A stretch of DNA of 64,000 nt. Source: Aureibaculum luteum (GTDB taxonomy: Bacteria; Bacteroidota; Bacteroidia; Flavobacteriales; Flavobacteriaceae). Positions within the stretch are counted from its first letter, which is position 1, and every line of letters begins with the position of its first letter. The position numbers and the translations under genes are program-made. The notes under the pieces are model-generated. The model ran no database searches and was not told the origin of the DNA. It was given only the letters and a program-made list of their open reading frames with translations. Positions 19,825-28,702 of this stretch are shown here, in pieces. The stretch is from assembly GCF_003449015.1 (NCBI RefSeq), contig NZ_QRGD01000008.1, forward strand, positions 62,001-126,000. Reading direction: 5' to 3'.

Positions 19825-21297
19825 TTACCAAACAAAAGTACCAACGGAACCAGCATCTAGAGCTGCAATAACCCATTTGTCTTTGTACTTAATCGTAAAT
19901 ACTTGGTTGGTAGCACCATCATTTTCTACAATTAGTACTATTTTACCCTCAGGAGTTTTAAAAGCAACGTTGTTTAAATCTCCCGTAATATTACTTTCAA
20001 TTCTAGTAGAGCCTAACGGAACAAATTTAGAGGCATGTGCAACAATATAATAACCTACATTCCTAGTTAAATTTCCGCCAGAACTAATGGTTACTGCTCC
20101 TTTACAGGTAGTGCAACCGCCATCAGTGTGAGGTTCGAAAGAAGTATTATTAGCAAGGTTCCACTCTAATGCTGTTTTACTCCAATTTCTCATAGAACCA
20201 ATAATTACATTTTTTAAATGCCACTTTAAATCTCCTTTAAATTCTCCAGTTGATGCAGTGTATTGTTCTGTGAAATACACATTTTTATCAGAATGTGCAT
20301 TGTGAAAGGTAGTTAAGGCATTAATATCACCAGCATATAAATGAAATGCAGCACCATCTATAAAAGGTTTAGCATCAACGTCATTAAGAACAGTTATTGG
20401 ATATTCTGGTTGGTCACAATTATGATCATAGGCAACTATTTTAGTTGTAATATTTGCAGCCTTAAAAGCAGGTCCCAAGTTATTTTTTATAAAATTGATT
20501 TGTTCTGATGCAGTCATTAATAAGCTAGGTACATTTCCAGGATGCAATGGTTCATTTTGTGGCGTTATGGCATCAATAATAATACCCTCTGCTTCCATAT
20601 CTTGGATATATTTCACAAAATAATTGGCATATACTTCATAGTACTTCGTTTGTAAACTGCCACCTTTAAAGCTGTCATTATCTTTCATCCAAACTGGAGG
20701 CGACCAAGGAGTTGCCATAATTTTGATGTTTGGGTTGATTTTTAATATTTCTTTTAATAAGGAAATTACACCACTTTTATCAGCATCTAAACTAAAGTTA
20801 TCTAAGTTTAAATCTGTTTTACCGCTTTCCAAATCATTATAGCTATAAGGGGCAGGGTCTAAATCAGAAGCACCAATACTTAATCTGATATAATTAATAG
20901 ATATATCGCTATCACCATTGCCAAATAATTCTTGTAATAATTCGGCTTTCTTTTCTGATGATAATTCATTTATTACCATTGCACTTCCACCTGTTAATGT
21001 AAATCCGAATCCATCAACCGTTTGAAAGGTTTTACCTTCGTTTATTTCAATTTGAGGATAATTATTCGGTTTAGTACCAAAGCTTAAAACCGTTTCTTGT
21101 TGACTCAAAAGTACGCTACGATCTCCTTTTGTTAACCAGAAATCCATATCACTTGTTAATATTGGCTCATCTGGTTCGTCAATAGGTTCTTTATCGCTAG
21201 AAGAGCTACAGTTAGCAAGCAACACTACTAAAAGTAGAAATGATAGATTCTTTAGTATTATTTTGATAGGTTTTAAGATGATTTGTTTCATTTTCAA
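19825..21297 (-). CDS. GH30 glycosidase, lipoprotein (first copy)
   Basis: 490 residues. The lipobox is LLANCSSSSD. GH30 signatures: TVDGFGFTLTGGSA near 92-105, the acid/base Glu in AITPQNEPLHPGN and the nucleophile Glu in YFTEQYTAS. GH30 members include beta-1,6-glucanases and beta-glucosidases acting on laminarin side chains. The second, only distantly similar GH30 sits 13 bases upstream. The two probably divide the work on beta-1,6 links or act on different chain lengths (inference). Confidence 0.92.
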   Translation of the reverse strand: MKMKQIILKPIKIILKNLSFLLLVVLLANCSSSSDKEPIDEPDEPILTSDMDFWLTKGDRSVLLSQQETVLSFGTKPNNYPQIEINEGKTFQTVDGFGFTLTGGSAMVINELSSEKKAELLQELFGNGDSDISINYIRLSIGASDLDPAPYSYNDLESGKTDLNLDNFSLDADKSGVISLLKEILKINPNIKIMATPWSPPVWMKDNDSFKGGSLQTKYYEVYANYFVKYIQDMEAEGIIIDAITPQNEPLHPGNVPSLLMTASEQINFIKNNLGPAFKAANITTKIVAYDHNCDQPEYPITVLNDVDAKPFIDGAAFHLYAGDINALTTFHNAHSDKNVYFTEQYTASTGEFKGDLKWHLKNVIIGSMRNWSKTALEWNLANNTSFEPHTDGGCTTCKGAVTISSGGNLTRNVGYYIVAHASKFVPLGSTRIESNITGDLNNVAFKTPEGKIVLIVENDGATNQVFTIKYKDKWVIAALDAGSVGTFVW

Positions 21298-21309
21298 AGA
21301 TTTTTTTTA

Positions 21310-22794
21310 TTAGTAAAGTAATGTTTGCATAGCATGAGGTGGAATTTCAACCTCTGTTTTTTCTTGGCCAACAAATAAGTTGTAACTAATCGTTTTGTCA
21401 CTTTTGTTCATTACAACGGTCACCATGTTTCCATCATCATTTAGAAAAGAGGTGCTAATTAAGGTACTTCTACTTACGGCTGTGCTAACTCTTTTAGCTT
21501 CAGGGCGGATGAATTTTGAAAAATGTCCAATATAATAGTACGAAGGTGTGTAAATCAATTCTCCAGAAGTTGTATCTGCATGAATAGGAGCGAAGCAAAA
21601 ATTACCTACGTGATTAGGCCCACCATTCTGATCTAATAAAATATTCCAGTCCGTCCAGCCTACAGTACCACTATTAAAATCGTTAATCATAGAATTTCCA
21701 TAACGTTCAGCATTAGGCCAATATTGATATTTCTCAGCATCAAATTTTTCATTACAGCCTTCTGTAAACAATAATTTTTTATCAGGAAAAGCTTCATTCA
21801 CTGCTTTTAAGTTATCGAACATTGGATCACCACCTGTCCACGTTTCATACCAGTGAAAACCGGTACCCCAAACATATTTAGAAGCCTCTGGATCAGATAG
21901 AATAACGTTGGCTCTATGTGTTATTAAATCTCTGTTATGATCCCATATTACGATGTTTTTATCTCCTAAACCTTCAGTTTCCATAGTAGGACCTAAGTAA
22001 TTCTTTAAAAAATCGCGTTCTGCTTCGGCTGAATAGATACAAGATTCCCAAGTTTGAGTTGCCATAGGTTCGTTTTGAATGGTAATTCCCCAAATGGGCA
22101 TACCTTCTTTTTCATAAGCCTTTATAAATTTAGTGTAATAAGTGGCCCAACTCTGATAGTATTGTGGAAGTAAGGTACCTCCTTTTAACATGCTCTTGTT
22201 ACTTTTCATAAACGCAGGAGGGCTCCAAGGAGAGGCATAGGTCAATAATTTGCCACCTGCTGTTTCAATTGCTCTTTTCATCATCGGAATGCGATATTTC
22301 ATGTCATGTTCAATGGAAAAGGATATTAATGCAGAATCTCCTTCTTTGATATAAGTATGGCTGGCAGAACCAAAATCAGAACTGTGAATACTAGTTCTTA
22401 ATAAGGAATAACCAATTCCGTTTTCTTTACTATAATAGGCGTTTAAAAATTCCGTCTGTTTGTCTGCATTTAGTTTGGCAAAAACTTCAGCACTCGCATC
22501 GGTTATAGCACCACCGATTCCTATAAAGGTTTGAAATGTTTTATTTGGATTTACAAATACAGAAATTTCTGTTTCTTTGGGTTGTGTTGCAGGTTGAAAA
22601 GTTAAATTATCCGTTTTCGTGAGACGTAAATTCGTATTGTTTGCAGTTGTGTATATAATAATAGTTTTATCTTTAGTAGTAAATTCATTAGTGGTAGAAC
22701 TTTGCTCAGGGTTGTTTTTTTTGGTATCTGTTTTATCATTACATGAAAGTAATGCGAAGCATAAACCGACAAAATAGATGTGTTTTAGTTTCAT
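21310..22794 (-). CDS. GH30 glycosidase, lipoprotein (second copy)
   Basis: I use the ATG at 22794, which gives a lipoprotein signal ending in ALLSC; the start 22 codons upstream adds an unlikely extension. The 494-residue product has GIGGAITDASAEVF, the acid/base Glu in TIQNEPMATQTWES and the nucleophile Glu in LFTEGCNEKF. It belongs to GH30 (glucosylceramidase-like; often beta-1,6-glucanase or beta-glucosidase in laminarin loci). It follows a hairpin that separates it from the transport genes. Confidence 0.92.
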   Translation of the reverse strand: MKLKHIYFVGLCFALLSCNDKTDTKKNNPEQSSTTNEFTTKDKTIIIYTTANNTNLRLTKTDNLTFQPATQPKETEISVFVNPNKTFQTFIGIGGAITDASAEVFAKLNADKQTEFLNAYYSKENGIGYSLLRTSIHSSDFGSASHTYIKEGDSALISFSIEHDMKYRIPMMKRAIETAGGKLLTYASPWSPPAFMKSNKSMLKGGTLLPQYYQSWATYYTKFIKAYEKEGMPIWGITIQNEPMATQTWESCIYSAEAERDFLKNYLGPTMETEGLGDKNIVIWDHNRDLITHRANVILSDPEASKYVWGTGFHWYETWTGGDPMFDNLKAVNEAFPDKKLLFTEGCNEKFDAEKYQYWPNAERYGNSMINDFNSGTVGWTDWNILLDQNGGPNHVGNFCFAPIHADTTSGELIYTPSYYYIGHFSKFIRPEAKRVSTAVSRSTLISTSFLNDDGNMVTVVMNKSDKTISYNLFVGQEKTEVEIPPHAMQTLLY

Positions 22795-22849
22795 TTTTTT
22801 AAATATTTTATATTGAAAAAGGAAGTAATTTGAATTGTTAAAATCGAAA

Positions 22850-22880
22850 ATAGCCCGCAATCTTTAGAACTACGGGCTAT
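22850..22880 (-). terminator. Intra-operon hairpin between transport and enzyme genes
   Basis: Arms at 22850-22857 (ATAGCCCG) and 22873-22880 pair perfectly around a 15-base loop and are followed on the minus strand by a U-rich stretch. It lies after the PKD lipoprotein and before the first GH30. It could be a partial terminator or RNA-stabilising stem that makes SusCD more abundant than the enzymes. Confidence 0.55.
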
Positions 22881-22916
22881 AATCTTTACTAACTCAAATA
22901 AATATTTGTTTTAATT

Positions 22917-23801
22917 TTATTCGCTGCCTCGCATTTCAAAATTTCTAATTGTAATACCTGCGGTATCGAATACTTCACCACCAGATCTTATGTACAAATA
23001 AATAGTACCAGACTCATTAAATGAAACGGTGTTATCTATTGCATCTGAATTGGAATTATTTACGCAGCCCACACTAGATAACTTCCCTGAAAAAGCGGAA
23101 GTAGCACAACCATCCCATGTACTTAAGCCCATGATTTTATTATCTTTATATTCTACACCGGAAACTGGTTCGGTAGTACCTGCATAGACTTCGAACCACG
23201 TATTTATAAAGCCGCCTTCAGCTGAAACTAACATGTCGATTGAATAAGTCTTATCCTTTTCAACTTCAATAGCCTGATAAATACCTTGTTGAGCCCAAGC
23301 TGAAGTGCTATAAATAGTAGCACTACCTTCATTTAATTTCCATTCGGCACCAGAATCACTTATTTCATGAATGGTCCATTTGTCATGATCATCGGTGTCG
23401 ATAAATTTACCTCCTTGTACTATATTACCGGCAATAGGATCGTTTTGTAATACCACTAACTCTTGTGAAGTTGTGTTCGTAAGACCTCCTTTACCTATTG
23501 CAATGTGCGAAATTGTGTAAGTTCCCTTATCTGGAAAAAAAACTTTTTGATTCATTTTACCAGCAAAAACACCATCGCCAACATCCCATTTTGAGGCAAT
23601 AACGCCGCTTGTTTGAGACTCCAACATATATCTGTTTATTTCTCCATCAACGGGTGTAATGGTAAAGGAAGCGTCAACATTAGAATCTCCCAGACCATTG
23701 CCACCTCCAAAATCATCGGGTTGGCAAGCTATAATAGTTCCCAAGCCCATTAAACCTATAAAAAGATATAGGTATTTGTTAAATTTTATTTTTAAGTTCA
23801 T
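22917..23801 (-). CDS. PKD-domain surface lipoprotein of the glucan locus
   Basis: 294 residues. The lipobox GTIIACQPDD puts it on the outer membrane. A PKD-like domain (about 40-125) has the KWDVGDGVFAGKMNQ and GTYTISHIAIGKGG motifs; a jelly-roll, CBM-like C-terminal half follows (about 130-294). It sits directly after SusD, the usual place of a surface glycan-binding protein. I infer that it binds the glucan at the cell surface. No catalytic residues are visible. Confidence 0.82.
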   Translation of the reverse strand: MNLKIKFNKYLYLFIGLMGLGTIIACQPDDFGGGNGLGDSNVDASFTITPVDGEINRYMLESQTSGVIASKWDVGDGVFAGKMNQKVFFPDKGTYTISHIAIGKGGLTNTTSQELVVLQNDPIAGNIVQGGKFIDTDDHDKWTIHEISDSGAEWKLNEGSATIYSTSAWAQQGIYQAIEVEKDKTYSIDMLVSAEGGFINTWFEVYAGTTEPVSGVEYKDNKIMGLSTWDGCATSAFSGKLSSVGCVNNSNSDAIDNTVSFNESGTIYLYIRSGGEVFDTAGITIRNFEMRGSE

Positions 23802-23818
23802 AAGATTTTATTTAAAGT

Positions 23819-25336
23819 TTAGTAGTTTGGATTTTGTTCAATGATCGTATTTTCTAATTCTTTTAAAGGAATTGGGAAAATTTCGTTCTTACCAGCTGTA
23901 AATCCTCTATCTGCTAATGCAGATGCAGCTTTTCCTGTTCTTACTAAGTCAAAAAATCGATGACCTTCACCCGCTAATTCCAATCTACGCTCTTTTGCGA
24001 TAACATCTAAAGAAACTGGAATTGATGATAATCCTACTCTTGCCCGAACAGCATCTAATAAGGCTTGTGCTCTTGCACCAGAAGCTCCTAAAGCTTCAGC
24101 TTCCATTAAATAGGTGTCAGCTAAACGGATAGCATAAACATTTTGTCTGTAGTTTAAAATCGGTTCACCCCCACCAGTTGTTACTTCAGAGTTTAAAGGC
24201 ATAAACTTGTTCAGGAAGTATCCTGAGTCTTTATAGCCAGGAATATAATCTATTTGCCCTGCTTCTTTTAAAGCTTTGAAATCAGCAATGGTAGCTTCAA
24301 ATCTTGGGTCATCCTTCATTACCTCATATAACTCTAATGTAACCGTGTTAAAACTCCACCCAGATGCATAATCTGGTGCAGTTGAACCACTGGGTCTTGA
24401 AATACTTCTTGGAGCTACCATGGTGTTTATGGTGTTACCATCATTTTGTCCACCTCCCCATTCACCCCAACCAACGTTGGCTTTATCGGTACTAGCAACT
24501 TCTATGATACTTTCTGAGTTAAATTTATTGTCAATACTCCATAGGTCTGCAAAATTATCAATCAACTTGTAACCATAAGTACTTGTACCACCTGGTGTTC
24601 CGTTAACCTCTGCTAATTCGGTTGCAGCCTCAGTATTTTTACCTTGATACAAATATACTTTGCCCAATAATGCTTGTGCAGAACCTTTAGTTAAACGTGC
24701 AGCTTCAGTAGTTAAATCTGCTAAAGTGTTTGGCAATCCGGTTTTAGCATCTATTAAATCTTGTTCAATCTGTGCATAAACAGCATCTGGTGCTACCTGT
24801 GGTACATTGTATATGTCAGCCGTAGCGATTCGGTCAAGAATTAACGGTACATTTTTGAACAAGCGGACCAATTGAAAGTAATAATAGGCTCTCAATGTTT
24901 TAGCCTCAGCAGTATAACGAACTCTATTGGCATCAGTTATGGGTGCTTCTGGTAACTGAGTAAGTAAGACATTAGCCCTGAAAATTCCTTCATAATAACT
25001 GTTCCAAAAACTACCAGGAATAGTAGATTCACTTATAGAATAATCTGAAAAAGATTGAATTCCGGTACCATCTGTAGCACCACCACCACCTGCGAAAAAA
25101 TCATCAGAACCTGCATTCATCATCGTGATCATATTTTCGAAGGTACTCGATTCTTTTCCAAGTATATCGTAAACTGCGATAACACCAGAGTATACTTCCG
25201 CTTCATTAGAATAATAATTTACCTCTAAAGGCACATCCGACTTTGGATCTAGTTCGATAAAATCAGTGCTACATGAAATGCCCATAAGCGATATCATTAA
25301 TAGCCCAACTATAATTTTTATATTTTTTAGTTTCAT
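23819..25336 (-). CDS. susD: SusD-family glycan-binding lipoprotein
   Basis: The ATG at 25336 gives a lipoprotein signal (LMGISCSTDFIEL); the ATG nine codons upstream would overlap the SusC stop. The product has about 505 residues. RagB/SusD features are the N-terminal SusD-like helices, AEAKTLRAYYYFQLVRLFKNVPLI near 130-155, and the C-terminal AVRARVGL, RRLELAGEGHRFFDLVR and IPLKELENTIIEQNPNY. It forms the lid of the SusC transporter and binds the glycan. It starts 13 bases after SusC. Confidence 0.95.
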   Translation of the reverse strand: MKLKNIKIIVGLLMISLMGISCSTDFIELDPKSDVPLEVNYYSNEAEVYSGVIAVYDILGKESSTFENMITMMNAGSDDFFAGGGGATDGTGIQSFSDYSISESTIPGSFWNSYYEGIFRANVLLTQLPEAPITDANRVRYTAEAKTLRAYYYFQLVRLFKNVPLILDRIATADIYNVPQVAPDAVYAQIEQDLIDAKTGLPNTLADLTTEAARLTKGSAQALLGKVYLYQGKNTEAATELAEVNGTPGGTSTYGYKLIDNFADLWSIDNKFNSESIIEVASTDKANVGWGEWGGGQNDGNTINTMVAPRSISRPSGSTAPDYASGWSFNTVTLELYEVMKDDPRFEATIADFKALKEAGQIDYIPGYKDSGYFLNKFMPLNSEVTTGGGEPILNYRQNVYAIRLADTYLMEAEALGASGARAQALLDAVRARVGLSSIPVSLDVIAKERRLELAGEGHRFFDLVRTGKAASALADRGFTAGKNEIFPIPLKELENTIIEQNPNY

Positions 25337-25349
25337 AATATTATTTTTT

Positions 25350-28300
25350 TTAAAATTGAACATTTATACCTAACATTCCTGTTTTAGCTTGTGGGTAATA
25401 CCCTCTGTCAATACCCAATACATTACCTCCAATTTCTGGATCAAAGCCACTGTATTTTGTAAAGGTAAATAAGTTTTCTCCAGTGATATATAATCTAATT
25501 TTAGCCAATCCTAATTTTTCAATGACAGTATTTGGTAAGGAATAACCTAACTGAATTGTTTTAAATCTTAAATAATCTCCATCTTCCAAATAAAAATCAG
25601 AAGGATTGTTAAAATTCAAATTCGTGTCATTTGTGGTCAATCTAGGATAAGAATTAGAAGTACCTTCTCCAGTCCATCTATTTAAAGCATTTGTTTGATA
25701 ATTGGCACTACCAATATCCAATCTTCTTAAACCTTGATAAATTTGATTACCAACTGCACCTTGTGCAAAAGCCATAAAATCGAAATTTTTATAGGAAAGA
25801 TTTACTGTAAATCCAAAAGTAAAATCAGGTAATGGGTTACCAATAAAAGTTCTGTCATCCGAAGTTATAGTTCCTTCTCCATCAACATTAACATATCTAA
25901 AATCACCTGGTACTGCATTTGGTTGAATTAAACTTCCATCTGCATTAGTATAAGCTTCGATCTCAGCTTGATTTTGGAAAATTCCATCCGTTTTAAATCC
26001 AAAAAATGAACTATAGGGTTGCCCTACTTGGGTTCTTGTGATTGGATAGGTACTTGATTGAATACTTTCACCTCCAGTTAAAAATTCAACTCCAGCTCCT
26101 AAAAAGGTTACATTGTTTTGAACATAACCAACGTTTGCATTTGCGGAAACTTTCAAATCTTCAAAAGATTTAGAGTAACCAAATTCCAAATCGACACCTT
26201 TGTTTTCCATATCTGCTACGTTGCCCCAAGGATTTCCTGTGGCACCAACATAACCAGGTAACACAATCGTTTGTAAGATCCCAGTTGTTTTTTTATTATA
26301 ATAATCAAAAGTAAAAGTAAAATTTTGAAACAATCTTGTGTCAAAACCTATATTTATTTGAGTAGTCTCTTCCCATTTTAAATCAGGGTTTGACGGTGCA
26401 TTTGGACTGTTACCTGCCACTACGCTACCCGCTGTGCCAATTGGGTAATTTCGACCACTACCTATTGTTGCTAAATATAAAAAATCAGCACTTGAATCAT
26501 TACCAACAACACCATAACCACCTCTTACTTTAAACTGATTAACAACATTGTTTTCTGGCCAAAAATCTTCTAATACGGGATTCCATCCTGCAGAAAATGA
26601 TGGGAAAACACCAAATTTATTATTCGCACCAAATTTTGTGGATCCATCTCTACGGATAATCCCCGTAAACATATACTTTTCTTTATAATTATAATTTAGT
26701 CTTCCAAATAATGAATAAACGGTATGCTCATATCCATTGTAGGCAGAAGAAGTAATTTTATCTGAAGGATGACCACTAACAAAGGCGGCTTCCTTATAGT
26801 CATTAGTCGGGATGTCAGAATAAGTAACTGAACTTCCACTATTAATACCTTCAACATAAGTTCCTTGTCCAAGTAATAAAGTAAAATTATGCTCGTCTAT
26901 AGATTTATCATAAGATATTGTATTTTCTAAGTTCCAAGCAAAACCTCTGTTGAGTTGTTTATTTATGCTATTTTGCCCTACAACAAATGCAGAGTTTAAA
27001 TAAGATTGAGGAGTGAAATTATTTTCACCCCAATAGGCTAATTTAGCACCGACAGTTGATCTTATTTTTAATCCTTCAATTGGTTCTATTTCTAAATAAG
27101 CATTTCCAACAAAATTATCTGACCACTGATAGTTTCCTAATCTTGTTTGTATGTAAGCCAAGGGATTAGACATTTCTTGTCCTACAAAGCTTGAAATAGC
27201 ATAAGGGTCGCCATTACTGTTTCTAAAAATACCAGCATTGTTATAAGGAGCTTGATTCGCTAAAACAGGATCAGTTTCTACAACAGGAGTTAAAGGGTCT
27301 AAGTTAATGGCTGAAGCCAATGGCCCACCATATTCACTATTTGTATTTCCAATTCCCACTACTTTCTCATGAGAATAAGCTGCTGTTTGTCCGAAAGTAA
27401 TTTTATCAGTAATCTTGTGAGTAGAATTCAAACGAATATTTTGTCTAATATAATTTGAAATTTGAGTAGCTACAATACCTTCTTGATCTGTTAAACCAAA
27501 AGATACATAAAAAGTAGATTTTTCATTTCCACCACTTAAACTTAATTCTTGGCTTTGACGTACTGCACTATTATTAAATATTTCTTCTTGCCAATCAGTA
27601 CCTTGTCCATAAGATTCTGGATTTGCAAATAATATAGAACCACCCCCAGCTACTAAAGCTTCATTCCTTAACGTAGCATATTCTGTTCCATTTAATAAAT
27701 CCAATTTTCTCGAAGGTGATGAAACACCAACATATCCATTGTAATTTACGCTCATTTTACCAGCTTTACCTTTTTTGGTAGTTACCAAAATAACACCGGT
27801 AGCGGCTCTAGAACCATAAATTGCAGCAGATGCACCATCTTTTAAAACTTCGATAGATTCAATATCTGCTTGATTTAAATAACCAATACCACCATTATCT
27901 ACAACAACACCATCAACCACCCAAAGCGGATTGTTATTGTTTAATGTTGTGATACCACGAACCCTTATAGTTGAAGAAGATCCTGGTTGACCAGAATTAG
28001 ACGCAATTGTAAGACCAGAAGCTCTACCTTGTAGAGATTGTTCTACCCTTGTTATGGGTAAGTCTTCTAAATCACTTTGTTTGATACTAGATATAGCACC
28101 GGTTACTACACTTTTCTTTTGTGTACCATAACCAACTACTACTACTTCATCTAAGGCTTGAGCATCTTCATTTAAGGTAACGTTAATTTCAGTTCTTCCA
28201 TTTACAGGTTCTTCAACCGTGGTAAATCCCACGAAACTAAAAACGAGTACACCTTCGGACGAAACATCAATTTGATAGTTTCCATCAAAATCTGATGTTG

Positions 28301-28457
28301 TTCCTTGTGTTGTTCCTTTTACTAGAATAGTGGCCCCAGGAACAGGTTCACCACTACCATCTTTAATTGTACCATTAACGGTAACAGACTGTGCACTTAC
28401 CATCCAAGATATAAACATAGATAGAAAGAGTAAAACATAATGTTTTCTGAATTTCAT
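25350..28457 (-). CDS. susC: SusC-family TonB-linked outer membrane transporter
   Basis: 1035 residues. A signal peptide (1-22) is followed by a carboxypeptidase-regulatory-like domain (about 24-105, GTIKDGSGEPVPGATI), a plug (about 112-220, starting VVVGYGTQKKSVVTGAI and with LWVVDGVVVDNG) and the barrel. The C-terminus GMLGINVQF ends in the aromatic residue used by the BAM machinery. It imports the glucan oligosaccharides released at the surface. It is the first gene of the locus; the regulator is divergent. Confidence 0.96.
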   Translation of the reverse strand: MKFRKHYVLLFLSMFISWMVSAQSVTVNGTIKDGSGEPVPGATILVKGTTQGTTSDFDGNYQIDVSSEGVLVFSFVGFTTVEEPVNGRTEINVTLNEDAQALDEVVVVGYGTQKKSVVTGAISSIKQSDLEDLPITRVEQSLQGRASGLTIASNSGQPGSSSTIRVRGITTLNNNNPLWVVDGVVVDNGGIGYLNQADIESIEVLKDGASAAIYGSRAATGVILVTTKKGKAGKMSVNYNGYVGVSSPSRKLDLLNGTEYATLRNEALVAGGGSILFANPESYGQGTDWQEEIFNNSAVRQSQELSLSGGNEKSTFYVSFGLTDQEGIVATQISNYIRQNIRLNSTHKITDKITFGQTAAYSHEKVVGIGNTNSEYGGPLASAINLDPLTPVVETDPVLANQAPYNNAGIFRNSNGDPYAISSFVGQEMSNPLAYIQTRLGNYQWSDNFVGNAYLEIEPIEGLKIRSTVGAKLAYWGENNFTPQSYLNSAFVVGQNSINKQLNRGFAWNLENTISYDKSIDEHNFTLLLGQGTYVEGINSGSSVTYSDIPTNDYKEAAFVSGHPSDKITSSAYNGYEHTVYSLFGRLNYNYKEKYMFTGIIRRDGSTKFGANNKFGVFPSFSAGWNPVLEDFWPENNVVNQFKVRGGYGVVGNDSSADFLYLATIGSGRNYPIGTAGSVVAGNSPNAPSNPDLKWEETTQINIGFDTRLFQNFTFTFDYYNKKTTGILQTIVLPGYVGATGNPWGNVADMENKGVDLEFGYSKSFEDLKVSANANVGYVQNNVTFLGAGVEFLTGGESIQSSTYPITRTQVGQPYSSFFGFKTDGIFQNQAEIEAYTNADGSLIQPNAVPGDFRYVNVDGEGTITSDDRTFIGNPLPDFTFGFTVNLSYKNFDFMAFAQGAVGNQIYQGLRRLDIGSANYQTNALNRWTGEGTSNSYPRLTTNDTNLNFNNPSDFYLEDGDYLRFKTIQLGYSLPNTVIEKLGLAKIRLYITGENLFTFTKYSGFDPEIGGNVLGIDRGYYPQAKTGMLGINVQF

Positions 28458-28524
28458 ATAATTAGTGTTTGAGTTAATAATGGTACGAATTTAACCAATA
28501 TTTAACTTTTAATTAAATTTATTA

Positions 28525-28576
28525 ATTATACAAAAACACATCATTACTTGAAATATTATTATACAAAAACACATCA
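28525..28576. promoter_or_regulatory. Two direct 19-bp repeats in the susC/regulator region
   Basis: ATTATACAAAAACACATCA occurs at 28525-28543 and again at 28558-28576, exactly identical and 33 bases apart, about three helical turns, so both would lie on the same face of the DNA. They sit between the divergent susC and regulator genes, about 70-120 bases upstream of the susC ATG. I infer a tandem operator for the LuxR-type HTH protein encoded next door. Confidence 0.7.
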
Positions 28577-28637
28577 ATATAGGTATATAATATTAATAAT
28601 CAGATTGATAAAAATGTTAAAATACATTAATTTTATG

Positions 28638-28666
28638 TTAAAGCTAAAAATAAAACACTACATTTG
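28638..28666 (+). promoter_or_regulatory. Promoter of the glucan-locus regulator
   Basis: TACATTTG at 28659-28666 is a perfect -7 match 36 bases upstream of the ATG. TTA at 28638-28640, 18 bases before it, is a weak -33 element. Confidence 0.45.
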
Positions 28667-28702
28667 GTGTAAGGGTCTTATTTCTTAATCAATATAATTT
28701 AA

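Noticed and set aside
22795-22860. 22-codon upstream extension of the second GH30
   Set aside because: It places the signal peptide inside the chain and covers part of the intra-operon hairpin.
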